Source of the DNA: Halioxenophilus aromaticivorans
GTDB taxonomy: Bacteria; Pseudomonadota; Gammaproteobacteria; Pseudomonadales; Cellvibrionaceae
Reading direction: 5' to 3'
Assembly (NCBI RefSeq): GCF_042850945.1
Contig: NZ_AP031496.1
Location: 4,216,001-4,280,000, forward strand
Length of the DNA stretch: 64,000 nucleotides
Shown here: positions 55,029-63,640 of the stretch, piece after piece
Position numbering within the stretch: position 1 is the stretch's first letter
Layout: every line of letters begins with the position of its first letter
Position numbers and translations under genes: made by a program
The notes under the pieces: generated by a model
The model's input: only the letters and a program-made list of their open reading frames with translations
The model's database searches: none
Told to the model about the DNA's origin: nothing

Positions 55029-57686
55029 ATGGAAAATTTATCAACTAAGCATCGTATGCCAGCAGTAAGCAGCGTGCTTGCACTATCCGTTAGCCTCCTT
55101 ACCGCCACCGGCGGTGAAGCAGCAACTAGCAGTAACTCACATGCGTTCACCGAACAGAATATTGCGTTAAGCAACCTGGGCAGCGCTCTTCAGCAATTTG
55201 TACAAAAGCCAAGCCTATTTGGCTCCATTACCGGCATGTACGAAGAAACCACCGATACCGCGGTAGTAGGAAAAACAGGCACCACCGCCACAGAAAAGGT
55301 TGATTCACCCCAAGCAAGCACTGCGGGCAAGCCCACCATCGCTTTGGCTTTTTCCGAAAGCGGCTACAAAATTGCTAAAGGTACCACCGTTACCATTACG
55401 GCAAATGCGGCCGATAAAAACGGCAGAATCACCAAGGTTGGCTTCTATAAAGACGGTGTATGGGTTGGCAAAGACACCAAAGCCCCTTACACCCACACCT
55501 GGAAAGCCGATAAAAATGGTACTTACACCATTTACGCTAAAACCACGGATAACCACGGTTTAACCACGACTTCCACCAAATACACATTTACCGTCACCGA
55601 TAAAGCTACCGGTAACGAAAACCCGGAGGTGGCTCTGATCTCGCCAACCGCCGGCGCCAGCATTGATGCGAACTCTAATATTACGTTAAGCGCAAATGCG
55701 TTTGACAACGACGGCTCTATCACCAAAGTAGCGTTCTTCGCCAACGGTAAGTGGCTAGGTAAAGACACTACCAAGCCTTACACCTTCGATTGGAACAATG
55801 TTCCAGAGGGCACCCACACGGTTTATGCCCGTGCTACGGATAACAAAAATGGCATGGCTACTTCTGCCTCGGTTAAATTAACAGCCAACGCCACTAAAAA
55901 ACTGCAGCCGCCAGCAATTACGCTGACGGCACCAAACGATGTAGCCGCAGTTGACCTAGGCGATAGCATTACAATTAAAGCCAATGCATCCGACACCGAC
56001 GGCAATATCAAAAAAGTCGCGTTCTACAGTAACGGCAGCTTATTGGGTACGGACTCCACCAGTCCTTTTGCTTACACCTGGACCAACGCCAACGCCGGTA
56101 GCCACGATATCTATGCCATTGCCACCGACAGCGATGGCTTGACCGCCACTTCAGACACACACCGCGTATCGGTTAATGAAAAAGTTAGTGGTAAATTGGT
56201 AACCTACCCTGCAAATGCCGATGTCGCCAGTGTGTTCAAGTCCAGCAAATTTGCGGTAAACGTGAGCCAGGGCGGAAGCACTAAAAACTCGTTTGTTTAC
56301 AAAAGCGAGAACACGGCAAACCCAGGTTGGAAAGGCACGTTAGACTACATGCAGGATGCCAACCATTGGACCACCTTCTCGTTTGACGGAAAAGTCGTAG
56401 TAGAGGCCCGTCGCTTGGATGGTAAGGCCATTGAAAACTGTATCGTTCGTCCTTTGTCACTGAACATTAAGCCGCAAATTCAGGGCAACAAATGCAGTTT
56501 TGAGCTGAATCAACAAGCCAAGCTATCCGTAGAAATTGATGAACCAACATCGGTTACCCGCCCAATCACCGGCATTGGCACAGTGACCAAGGAAATCGTT
56601 AAAAACCCTCTGTTTGTTTTTGCTCAGCCTCTAGAAACAGATGTGCCCACCAAATCAGATGACGACACCATTTATTTTGGCCCAGGCATCCATGAAATTG
56701 GTAAAGGTTATACCATTCCCAATAACAAAGAGGTTTACATTGCCGGTGGCGCGGTAGTAATCGGCACCATGTCCGGTGGCTACAACCCAACCAACGTGAA
56801 GATCCGTGGCCGAGGCTTGTTGACAGGTTATGGTCTATCGGAAAGTAAGTCTGAGCACAACTCCTGGGGTAACCACAGTATTGCATTTACTTCTGGTAGC
56901 CGTGGATCAGGCCTGGAAATCGAAGGCATCACCATCTCCGACCCATTGAGAAGCTGTATTGTAAGTTACAACAAAGTGGATATCCGTAACGTAAGCCTGT
57001 TCAGCTGGAACCACAGAAATGACGGCATAACCGCCGGTAATAATTCCACGATTGAAAACGGCTTTATCAAGGTCCAAGACGATAACCTTAAACTGTATTA
57101 CAGCAACCAAACAGTCCGTAACATGGTGATTTGGCAACAAACTGCTGGCAGCGTGTTTAAGTTCTCTTGGAACCTACGTCGAGTAGCGCAAAACAACCTA
57201 GTTGAAAACATCGATATTATTCACAGCGATGTATTTACTGACTATGCGCCTGCCGAGGTGGACCGAGCTGACCTTCAAAGTAAAAGCGCTATCTTCAGTG
57301 CCATGGGCTTCCAGCGCGGATCCGCGTTCCAGAACAACACGTTCAAAGGCATCCGCATTGAAGAAGAGCATCTGTTACGCTTAATGAGTCTGCGCATGGT
57401 CACCACACACGCCGGCCCAGTTTCAACGGACACCTGGGGTAACCCAAGCCCTAGCGCAGTTAAGACCATTGATAACGTTGTGATCGAAGACTTGAGCTTG
57501 GCGAAAACACCTTACAAACAAAGCACTTTGTACGGTAACGCTGGCGGTAAGATTAGCAACATTAAGTTCAATAACCTTCGCATCGACAATCAGCTTATAA
57601 ACGGCGAGTGGGCTCTGACCAGCAAGCTGGATGGCACCGGTCTGACCACCGCTGGTAACGTATCTAAGATTACCTTCGGTGAATAG
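55029..57686 (+). CDS. Secreted beta-helix glycoside hydrolase candidate (GH49-like) with three Ig-like domains
   Basis: An 885-residue exported protein. A signal-type N-terminus (SVLALSVSLLTATGGEA) is followed by three tandem bacterial Ig-like domains at about 101-191, 199-288 and 295-384 with ITKVGFYKDG/ITKVAFFANG/IKKVAFYSNG repeats, then a linker. The C-terminal half is a right-handed parallel beta-helix. FGPGIHEIGKGYTIP and VYIAGGAVVIGTMSG resemble dextranase-type GH49 proteins, and NDGIT (D665) and QDDNLKLYY (D684/D685) fit the acidic catalytic residues of GH28/GH49 enzymes. AGGG precedes ATG 55029. The polysaccharide substrate is uncertain, and GH49 is a tentative family. Confidence 0.75.
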   Translation: MENLSTKHRMPAVSSVLALSVSLLTATGGEAATSSNSHAFTEQNIALSNLGSALQQFVQKPSLFGSITGMYEETTDTAVVGKTGTTATEKVDSPQASTAGKPTIALAFSESGYKIAKGTTVTITANAADKNGRITKVGFYKDGVWVGKDTKAPYTHTWKADKNGTYTIYAKTTDNHGLTTTSTKYTFTVTDKATGNENPEVALISPTAGASIDANSNITLSANAFDNDGSITKVAFFANGKWLGKDTTKPYTFDWNNVPEGTHTVYARATDNKNGMATSASVKLTANATKKLQPPAITLTAPNDVAAVDLGDSITIKANASDTDGNIKKVAFYSNGSLLGTDSTSPFAYTWTNANAGSHDIYAIATDSDGLTATSDTHRVSVNEKVSGKLVTYPANADVASVFKSSKFAVNVSQGGSTKNSFVYKSENTANPGWKGTLDYMQDANHWTTFSFDGKVVVEARRLDGKAIENCIVRPLSLNIKPQIQGNKCSFELNQQAKLSVEIDEPTSVTRPITGIGTVTKEIVKNPLFVFAQPLETDVPTKSDDDTIYFGPGIHEIGKGYTIPNNKEVYIAGGAVVIGTMSGGYNPTNVKIRGRGLLTGYGLSESKSEHNSWGNHSIAFTSGSRGSGLEIEGITISDPLRSCIVSYNKVDIRNVSLFSWNHRNDGITAGNNSTIENGFIKVQDDNLKLYYSNQTVRNMVIWQQTAGSVFKFSWNLRRVAQNNLVENIDIIHSDVFTDYAPAEVDRADLQSKSAIFSAMGFQRGSAFQNNTFKGIRIEEEHLLRLMSLRMVTTHAGPVSTDTWGNPSPSAVKTIDNVVIEDLSLAKTPYKQSTLYGNAGGKISNIKFNNLRIDNQLINGEWALTSKLDGTGLTTAGNVSKITFGE

Positions 57687-58166
57687 CCCTTGGCAAAATG
57701 ATTTGAAAGAATAACGCGCTAAGCCGTATCAGCAGCACTGAAAGGCAGCGTTAACCTGATAGCCCTAGCAGAAATGTTAGGGCTTTTTTTTAGCTATAAT
57801 TTCTGTTCCCACCGACTAATGGTTTTATCAGCCAGCTAGCCGCTCTACAAACCAAAAGACTCCCAAAGATCTCAGCTTGCATCAGCCTATAGCAGAATAT
57901 CAAACTGCCTCAAAACCATGGAATGTAAGGGGTAGATTAATGCAGTGCAGTAAACCTAAGCTGGTTAAGCTGATTTACGAATTAACGTTAAGTTAGCATT
58001 TACTAATGTAAAATCTCCATATAATGGACACGGCGAAGCTTCTTTTCTGCTATCGTTGCTTCTTATATAAAAAAACGTCGCAGTTAGGCCTATAACTGTG
58101 TCTCCAGAAATCTAAATGCCATTCCAGCATCAATTGAGTCTTAGCTATCAAGAAAAAGGGAATTTT
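57687..58166. other. Intergenic region between the two secreted protein genes
   Basis: 480 bases. It holds the terminator at 57761-57791 and, in the rest, presumably the promoter of the next gene. No small gene was recognised. Confidence 0.5.
57761..57791 (+). terminator. Rho-independent terminator after the beta-helix hydrolase gene
   Basis: AGCCCTA, 10-base loop, TAGGGCT: a 7-bp stem that runs into an eight-T tract (57784-57791). It lies 75 bases past the hydrolase stop. Confidence 0.9.
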
Positions 58167-60527
58167 ATGATCAAATTAGCTAATTTTACATTAAAGGCCG
58201 CTGCAACACTTAGCGCGGCTGTTTTTTCAGTCTCCGTGTGCGCCCAAGAGTTTGAGTGGGCTAGAACACCGTCTTTTAGCCAAAATGCTCACGTTCGAGA
58301 TATCCACCTTAACGACGATGAAATGTATGTCGTTTGGGACATGCATGACGGATGGGATGTCAGTGGGGTACTTGCTCAACGAATGACCTCTGATGGCGCA
58401 GCATTGTCGAATGATATCACCTCATATTACTGGACAAATTGGAGCACCTTTAGCGAAGTGGACCACACGAAAGATACCGCTGCGAATGAAGGGGGATTTT
58501 ATTACATTACCTTCAACACACTTGGCTATATTTTGAACGCCAAGATGATCGACGGATCAGAATGGACCGTAAAAGCCGATAACTCTGAATTAGACTACGA
58601 TGGAAATAATACGGGTGGCTACCCGAGGGCTACTTTCAGAGAACTTTGGACAGACGAACAATCGATTTATGTTCGTGGCGAGTTAGAGCAATCGGCAAGT
58701 TCTGGCACCCTTCCCTATTTATTTGAATATGACCTACATGGTAACGAAATATCCAGGACCAAAGACTCAAATTCTGAGGCGTTTAACGCCGTTAAGTATG
58801 CCAATACTATAAACTATACTGTCGACTACGATGCCAATACCATAACTTTACTAAACAATGACGGCAGTGTACAAAATGCGTTCACCACGTTAAATGATAT
58901 CCAAAGCGTAGCCTACTTTGACGGCCTCATTTACACCACCGAGAGCGAAGATTCCCAACCTCAAGGCGGCTATCAGTTGATCAAATATACACTCGACGGA
59001 GATGCCTCCATATTAAATTCATACACCCCTGAGCATGAAAAGACTAACGGATCTAAAACTGCCGTTACTGCCACCGAGAAGGGTGTATATACCTTTGGTA
59101 TCCAATATTCGGGCGAATGTTGCGAATCCAACACTTATTATCGATTTGCAACATACAACCACTACGGACAGTTAGAGCGGGTAAAAAATATGCCCGGGCT
59201 TTTCAACATGTATGACGAAGTGTCAATACTCAAAACCGATGAGGATTTTGCGTACATTAAGCTGGGGAATCTTCAATATCAAAGCGGCATCTTCTTCGAG
59301 TACATTGCCAAAATTCAATTAGAAGAAAAGCCGTTCACGGCATTTCCGGGTGGAAATATTCACTATCTAAATCGCTCACCAATTTCAAATTCTAGGGGTA
59401 AGAGCGGACCAATGTTGAACATCGTCAGTCAAGGTCTGAATGAAGCGACTAGCAATCAAATCCTCTATCTCGACGACATGACGAACACTTATGAATATTA
59501 TTATCGACATGAGAGGTTTATCAACTCAGTCATTTACCCACACCTGGCAAATTACGGTGCTGGCGTAGCCTATTTAGCGTCAGACGTGCAATCTCCTGAT
59601 GTAGCTAGTGGTTATGAAAATGAAGCGGTAAGAACTCTTCTGGTAATGGATGGAGCGGAAATAGAGTACAACCGCAAGCATCCTGACGCGAAACCTATCA
59701 AGGCAATTGTGATTCCAGATCAAAACAACAATGGCAAAGACGAAGTCGGTGTATTAAGTGAACTGGCGAACCCCAAAAGCCTTTATGTTGAAGTCCGCGA
59801 TCCTTATAAAGACTCGCAAAAACCATTGGCGAAGGTTTCATTTAATCCAAACTTCGCACCAAAGGATATTACCTTAGTAGAGGATCTGAATAATGACGGT
59901 AAGCCAGAGCTGGCATTACTATCGGTGAATAAGGCCTCAGGCGTAAATAAAATAGAAATACGCAGTTTAGATGGAACACTCATAAAGAACTTATGGCTAG
60001 GTAAAAATTTCGTTTCGCACTCCTTTGTTGAACCACTATTAAACGATGATTTTACTCCGATACCAAGCTCTCAGCTGGGTGTTGTTCAATCTCATGCGAG
60101 TGATGACCAAGGGAATCGAGTGGTCACCATGGATGTTAAATCCGGAAAAGTAATAAAAAGAAAGGCCTTGAACCCCAACTATGTACCCGTTAAAGCCATT
60201 GCCATACCTGATATCAACAACAATGGTGCTGACGAGTATGCCGTACTGAGCCAACAGAACTCTTCTGAGCTGAGCGTAGAAAAAATACAGGCGCGTATCG
60301 ACATTGTAGATACCGAAACCAATAAAACTATTAACAAGATTTGGCAACGGAAAAATGCCGCGGCCTTCGGTTTAACAGCTATCCCCGACCAGAATGGCAA
60401 TCAATCTCCAGAGATCGTCACTCTAGTTTGGCAGGATAGCGCATTAACAGTAAAAATACAGGACAGTCTAACTGACGAACTGATTTCAACATCTAAGATT
60501 AGATCGATAATCTATGGGTATGATTAA
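58167..60527 (+). CDS. Secreted protein with FG-GAP-like calcium-binding repeats
   Basis: A 786-residue exported protein of unknown function. A signal peptide (LKAAATLSAAVFSVSVCAQ) is followed by a ~480-residue beta-rich region without a family I recognise. The C-terminal third carries four FG-GAP-type repeats with DxNxNGxxE calcium loops near residues 517 (DQNNNGKDE), 572 (DLNNDGKPE), 680 (DINNNGADE) and 740 (DQNGNQSPE). Spacing between successive repeats is uneven (about 55, 108 and 60 residues). ATG 58167 has AAAGGGA upstream. It follows the beta-helix hydrolase after a terminator and may be regulated separately. Surface or matrix binding is plausible. Confidence 0.78.
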   Translation: MIKLANFTLKAAATLSAAVFSVSVCAQEFEWARTPSFSQNAHVRDIHLNDDEMYVVWDMHDGWDVSGVLAQRMTSDGAALSNDITSYYWTNWSTFSEVDHTKDTAANEGGFYYITFNTLGYILNAKMIDGSEWTVKADNSELDYDGNNTGGYPRATFRELWTDEQSIYVRGELEQSASSGTLPYLFEYDLHGNEISRTKDSNSEAFNAVKYANTINYTVDYDANTITLLNNDGSVQNAFTTLNDIQSVAYFDGLIYTTESEDSQPQGGYQLIKYTLDGDASILNSYTPEHEKTNGSKTAVTATEKGVYTFGIQYSGECCESNTYYRFATYNHYGQLERVKNMPGLFNMYDEVSILKTDEDFAYIKLGNLQYQSGIFFEYIAKIQLEEKPFTAFPGGNIHYLNRSPISNSRGKSGPMLNIVSQGLNEATSNQILYLDDMTNTYEYYYRHERFINSVIYPHLANYGAGVAYLASDVQSPDVASGYENEAVRTLLVMDGAEIEYNRKHPDAKPIKAIVIPDQNNNGKDEVGVLSELANPKSLYVEVRDPYKDSQKPLAKVSFNPNFAPKDITLVEDLNNDGKPELALLSVNKASGVNKIEIRSLDGTLIKNLWLGKNFVSHSFVEPLLNDDFTPIPSSQLGVVQSHASDDQGNRVVTMDVKSGKVIKRKALNPNYVPVKAIAIPDINNNGADEYAVLSQQNSSELSVEKIQARIDIVDTETNKTINKIWQRKNAAAFGLTAIPDQNGNQSPEIVTLVWQDSALTVKIQDSLTDELISTSKIRSIIYGYD

Positions 60528-60554
60528 AGCCCCAATCATACGTTCCTAAACTAA

Positions 60555-60588
60555 CCGAGCCTCAAGATCATCTGCAATAGGGGCTCGG
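60555..60588 (+). other. Stem-loop after the FG-GAP protein gene
   Basis: CCGAGCC and GGCTCGG form a 7-bp stem around a 20-base loop, 28 bases past the stop. No T tract follows, so its termination role is uncertain. Confidence 0.4.
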
Positions 60589-60716
60589 CGTTCCAATAAC
60601 GCACGCAAATTATTGACAAACCTTAGGATGAGGTACGGGCGCAGCTATAATTAACAGTCATCATTGGTTTCAATCAGTAGACGTAACAACTTCTTGTATT
60701 CACAAGCGTCTTGCTA

Positions 60717-60740
60717 TTAACCCGGTGGAAATATACGTCT
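60717..60740. repeat. IS630 left inverted repeat
   Basis: It starts TTAACCCGGTG and is preceded by the TA target duplicate. The inverse copy is at the right end. Confidence 0.88.
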
Positions 60741-60741
60741 G

Positions 60742-61767
60742 CTAGGCGGCATAGCTGATATATTCATTGTTAAAATATTTCCTGACCCGACTTGGCTTTC
60801 TTTGCAGCATCGCCATGTGAGATTGTGCCTTAGACTTTAATTGCTTTTTATTTCTAGCCGGCTTACCACTGTGAACACCTTTCTTTAGATCACAGTTTAA
60901 ATACTCGTCAGGATTAAGCTCTGGAGAATACGCAGGTAGATAAAACACCTCAATCATCTCTTTGTGATCCTCTAGCCATTCTTTGACCGGCTTGCAATGA
61001 TGCACTCGTAAGTTATCCAAAATTAAAAATACCTTGCGGTCAGCTGAATTAACTAAGCGCATCATAAAATCGATAAGTATGTCGCCGTTCATGGTTCCTT
61101 CGAAAAACCGAAACCGAACTTTGCCCTGATTCGTGACTGCAGATATCATGTTGATCGACTCAGAATTTGCGTTTAGCTTGATTACCGGCGTCTTTCCCTT
61201 CGGGGCGTAACCTCGTTCGTGCTGGCAATTGTTACGCAAGCCTGTTTCGTCACCCCAATATATCTCGGCATTTTCAGACTTCGCGCGCGCTTTGATGTCT
61301 GGATATTCTTCTTTAAGCCACTTCTTTACTTCTGGTGCTCGTTGCTCATAAGCGCGCTTCTGAGGCTTTTGTGGCGTCATTCCCCAGCGTTTCAAGTAAT
61401 CGCCAACCGTTCTTACCGCTAGCTCAACTCCATACTCTTGAAGAATTAGCTGCTGTACTGATTGGCGAGTCCACAATGCATAGTCCAACCGCAGTTGATC
61501 TGGCGTCCTATTTGTTATCAGGCTTTTAATTCTGTCGCTCTGCTCCTTGGACAGAAGTGTTCCTTCGCCTTTTTTAGGTCCGCGCTTATTGATTTTTAAT
61601 TTGTTGGGAGGAATTTTCAGCCACCTCCCAACGGTATCGGGGTGAGCTCCAACGATTTCAGAAATTTCTGCTCGAGTCATTCCTGTCTTGCGCAACTTTT
61701 GCGCCGTACGTCGTTTTTCTTCTATTGCGTCGAATGATAGAGTGCGAGTGTCTGGTTTACTGTTCAT
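60742..61767 (-). CDS. IS630-family transposase
   Basis: A 341-residue DDE transposase. The N-terminal helix-turn-helix (GMTRAEISEIVGAHPDTVGR) is followed by a second winged-helix-like segment (YGVELAVRTVGDYLKRWG). The catalytic acids are D in IYWGDETGL, D in FLILDNLRVHH and E or D in AYSPELNPDEYLN. The length matches intact IS630 transposases (about 340). It is undamaged from ATG to stop and fills the element. The SPELNP motif separates it from Tc1 relatives. Confidence 0.95.
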   Translation of the reverse strand: MNSKPDTRTLSFDAIEEKRRTAQKLRKTGMTRAEISEIVGAHPDTVGRWLKIPPNKLKINKRGPKKGEGTLLSKEQSDRIKSLITNRTPDQLRLDYALWTRQSVQQLILQEYGVELAVRTVGDYLKRWGMTPQKPQKRAYEQRAPEVKKWLKEEYPDIKARAKSENAEIYWGDETGLRNNCQHERGYAPKGKTPVIKLNANSESINMISAVTNQGKVRFRFFEGTMNGDILIDFMMRLVNSADRKVFLILDNLRVHHCKPVKEWLEDHKEMIEVFYLPAYSPELNPDEYLNCDLKKGVHSGKPARNKKQLKSKAQSHMAMLQRKPSRVRKYFNNEYISYAA

Positions 61768-61781
61768 CCGAGCATTATATC

Positions 61782-61805
61782 AGATATATACACTCACCGG
61801 GTTAA
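61782..61805. repeat. IS630 right inverted repeat
   Basis: Ends CACCGGGTTAA, followed by TA. A TATAAT-like -10 (61778-61773 on the minus strand) just inside the element lies only about 5 bases before the transposase ATG, so transposase mRNA may be nearly leaderless. Confidence 0.85.
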
Positions 61806-61835
61806 TAGTTTTTGCGATTGTAGTATTGTTGCTGC

Positions 61836-62783
61836 TTAGTGGATCAACCGCTCGACAAACCAAAAAGTTCCGAAACCTCCTATTAGGTACCCCATCACCG
61901 TCCTTGCTCGTGCCAGGATTCGCTGGCTTTTCACCAAATACGCAACGACCAAGTCCAGGCACCATGCGAAAACCAACACCGCAATTTGTCCTAATTCAAC
62001 ACCAAAATTGAATGCCAACAGACTTACCACAAAAGTATCGGCAGGCAGGCCAATGTCCTTCAACGCCCCAGCAAAACCCAACCCATGTATTAAACCAAAT
62101 AAAAATGCTACTACGGAGGGCGCCATAGAAGCCAGGGTAGCCCTGTTCCTTAACCCTTCAACCGCAACCAAGCAGATCGACAGCGCTATTAATAATTCTA
62201 CAAAACGTTGATTGACAGCAACAGCGTCTACCATACTCGCCGCTAACGTTAGGCTATGCGCTAAAGTGAAGGCAGTCGCGGTAATGATTAGCTTTTTTCG
62301 AAATCCGACAAGTAATATTAAGCCGAACACGAACAGCAGATGATCGTAACCCATTAAAATATGTTCTGCTCCCATCGTCCCATAAAGGCCGATGATGAAC
62401 CAGAGCGATTGTTGAGACGTCTCAGACCTCAACTGCACTGTTGGCCTCTGCCCATACACAATGTCAGTTTCGAAGCTTCCATCACTTTTCTGTAGGCGAG
62501 TGATTACTTAAGCATGCACAGGCAAATTCACCAGTTCTATTCTTCCATTGAAAGCACCTTTTTCGCAATTGATAGAGCCATCAGTATCTACACAGCCCTC
62601 GGGAAAAACAAAACCTACCTTAACTCTGTTGTCAGCCACCTCCTTAGAAGGGAGCCAGTAATATTGATAAATATCCGCACCGCGCTGTTCGATGTTTAAA
62701 AATGACGCACTTAACGCATGACCATGCAAGCTGTCCGTCCCCAGCGCAAGCAGCGACAGGAGCAAGTAACGAAAGACCAGCAT
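61836..62783 (-). pseudogene. HupE/UreJ-family membrane protein, interrupted by an in-frame stop
   Basis: The locus encodes a ~315-residue protein split by a TAA at 62510-62508. The upstream part (91 residues) has a signal-type start and the HALSASFLNIEQR segment with two Cys (EGCVDTDG, NCEKG). The same frame continues after the TAA with VITRLQKSDGSFETDIVYGQ and then the membrane half. That half has the HupE signature AEHILMGYDHLLFVFGLILLV, VVAFLFGLIHGLGFAGAL and about six hydrophobic segments, ending at 61836. Both halves are in frame 0, so a single base change (for example CAA to TAA) explains the break. A GTG at 62459 could restart the membrane half. HupE proteins are linked to nickel, cobalt or other metal transport. 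It overlaps the upstream ppiC-type stop (TAATG). Confidence 0.82.
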
Positions 62784-63640
62784 TACTGTGGCGCTCTGCG
62801 ATTAACTTCATAATCTGCGTGCAACTGGGCTAACAAGTTATCCAGTGCAGCGGTTTTAGCCTGTTTCTTATAATCTACCAACACTAACGATTCTACATCG
62901 TCAAAATCTGGCAACGTCCCCTCAATTTTTTTATTGACGCGAATCAGATACCACTGTCTCGCAGTAAAGAGCAATTGCCATACACCCTCTGTTGATTCAC
63001 CAAGCGCTTGCACAAAGCCATCACCCAATCGAGCTCTTATTGCAAGCTCACTGCGCTTGTTAAAATGATTGTACTTCAAGCCAAATGATTTATATTCTGC
63101 ACCTGCATGCAATTCCGACAGCACATCCTCTGCATATGCTTTAGTAGATTTCTCACCAACCCCCATAGACAACTGCTCATAATCATACCTCCCGGCTGAC
63201 TGGTAGTTTCTTTTACTTTTACGGTAAAAATCTTTCAATTCGGAACGGCTTGGCGGCAGTACAATCGCTGACCTTTCATATATTTCTTTCGTTTTAGCGA
63301 TAATCCTATCCCGAACTACCGGGTCTTTTGTATCTATTCCCATTGTTAAACCTTTCCGGTACAACATCTCCTCGTTTACCCACTTCGTCTCAAACTGTTC
63401 ATAATCATGATCGGAAGGCTCTCGACCGAACTGTGTTTTGTATTGCTGATCAAAGTCAGCTCTGAGCCCTACTGGTATATCAATCACTGCGCCCTCTTCG
63501 GCGGTGTTGTTTTCAGGCACAATAAACACATATAAGACAGCTGCAAAAATACCAAAGTGCACTAAAGGATCTGCAAAGAACCGTAACCATGATGAAGATT
63601 TATATTTTTGCATATTCACGTGAGACCGATTTTCTTCCAC
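62783..63640 (-). CDS. PpiC-type peptidyl-prolyl cis-trans isomerase, membrane-anchored
   Basis: A ~285-residue exported foldase of the parvulin class. An N-terminal anchor helix (FFADPLVHFGIFAAVLYVFIV) is followed by a long helical SurA/PrsA-like region (VNEEMLYRKGLTMGIDTKDPVVRDRI) and a C-terminal parvulin-like domain (LGDGFVQALGESTEGVWQLLF, WYLIRVNKK). Such genes often precede HupE genes, as here, with a TAATG overlap. Candidate starts are GTG 63655, GTG 63640 (AGGT 6 bases upstream, chosen) and ATG 63613. The parvulin domain is short and its catalytic residues are not obvious to me, so activity is uncertain. Confidence 0.75.
   Translation of the reverse strand: MEENRSHVNMQKYKSSSWLRFFADPLVHFGIFAAVLYVFIVPENNTAEEGAVIDIPVGLRADFDQQYKTQFGREPSDHDYEQFETKWVNEEMLYRKGLTMGIDTKDPVVRDRIIAKTKEIYERSAIVLPPSRSELKDFYRKSKRNYQSAGRYDYEQLSMGVGEKSTKAYAEDVLSELHAGAEYKSFGLKYNHFNKRSELAIRARLGDGFVQALGESTEGVWQLLFTARQWYLIRVNKKIEGTLPDFDDVESLVLVDYKKQAKTAALDNLLAQLHADYEVNRRAPQ

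Larger units (their letters stand above)
60717..61805 (-). mobile_element. Complete IS630-family insertion sequence (1,089 bp)
   Basis: Both ends are defined by an inverted repeat beginning TTAACCCGGTG, with 11 identical terminal bases and partial similarity for about 13 more (TATA and TCTG blocks). Immediately outside each end is TA (60715-60716 and 61806-61807), the target duplication expected for IS630/Tc1-mariner elements. The single full-length transposase gene reads on the minus strand. The element inserted 28 bases beyond the stop of the HupE gene without cutting it. Intact ends and gene suggest a recent or still functional copy. Confidence 0.92.

Noticed and set aside
62508..62510. 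TAA inside the HupE frame as recoding (selenocysteine or programmed read-through)
   Set aside because: Selenocysteine uses TGA, not TAA, and no SECIS-like hairpin or slippery sequence is visible. A nonsense change or sequence error is simpler.
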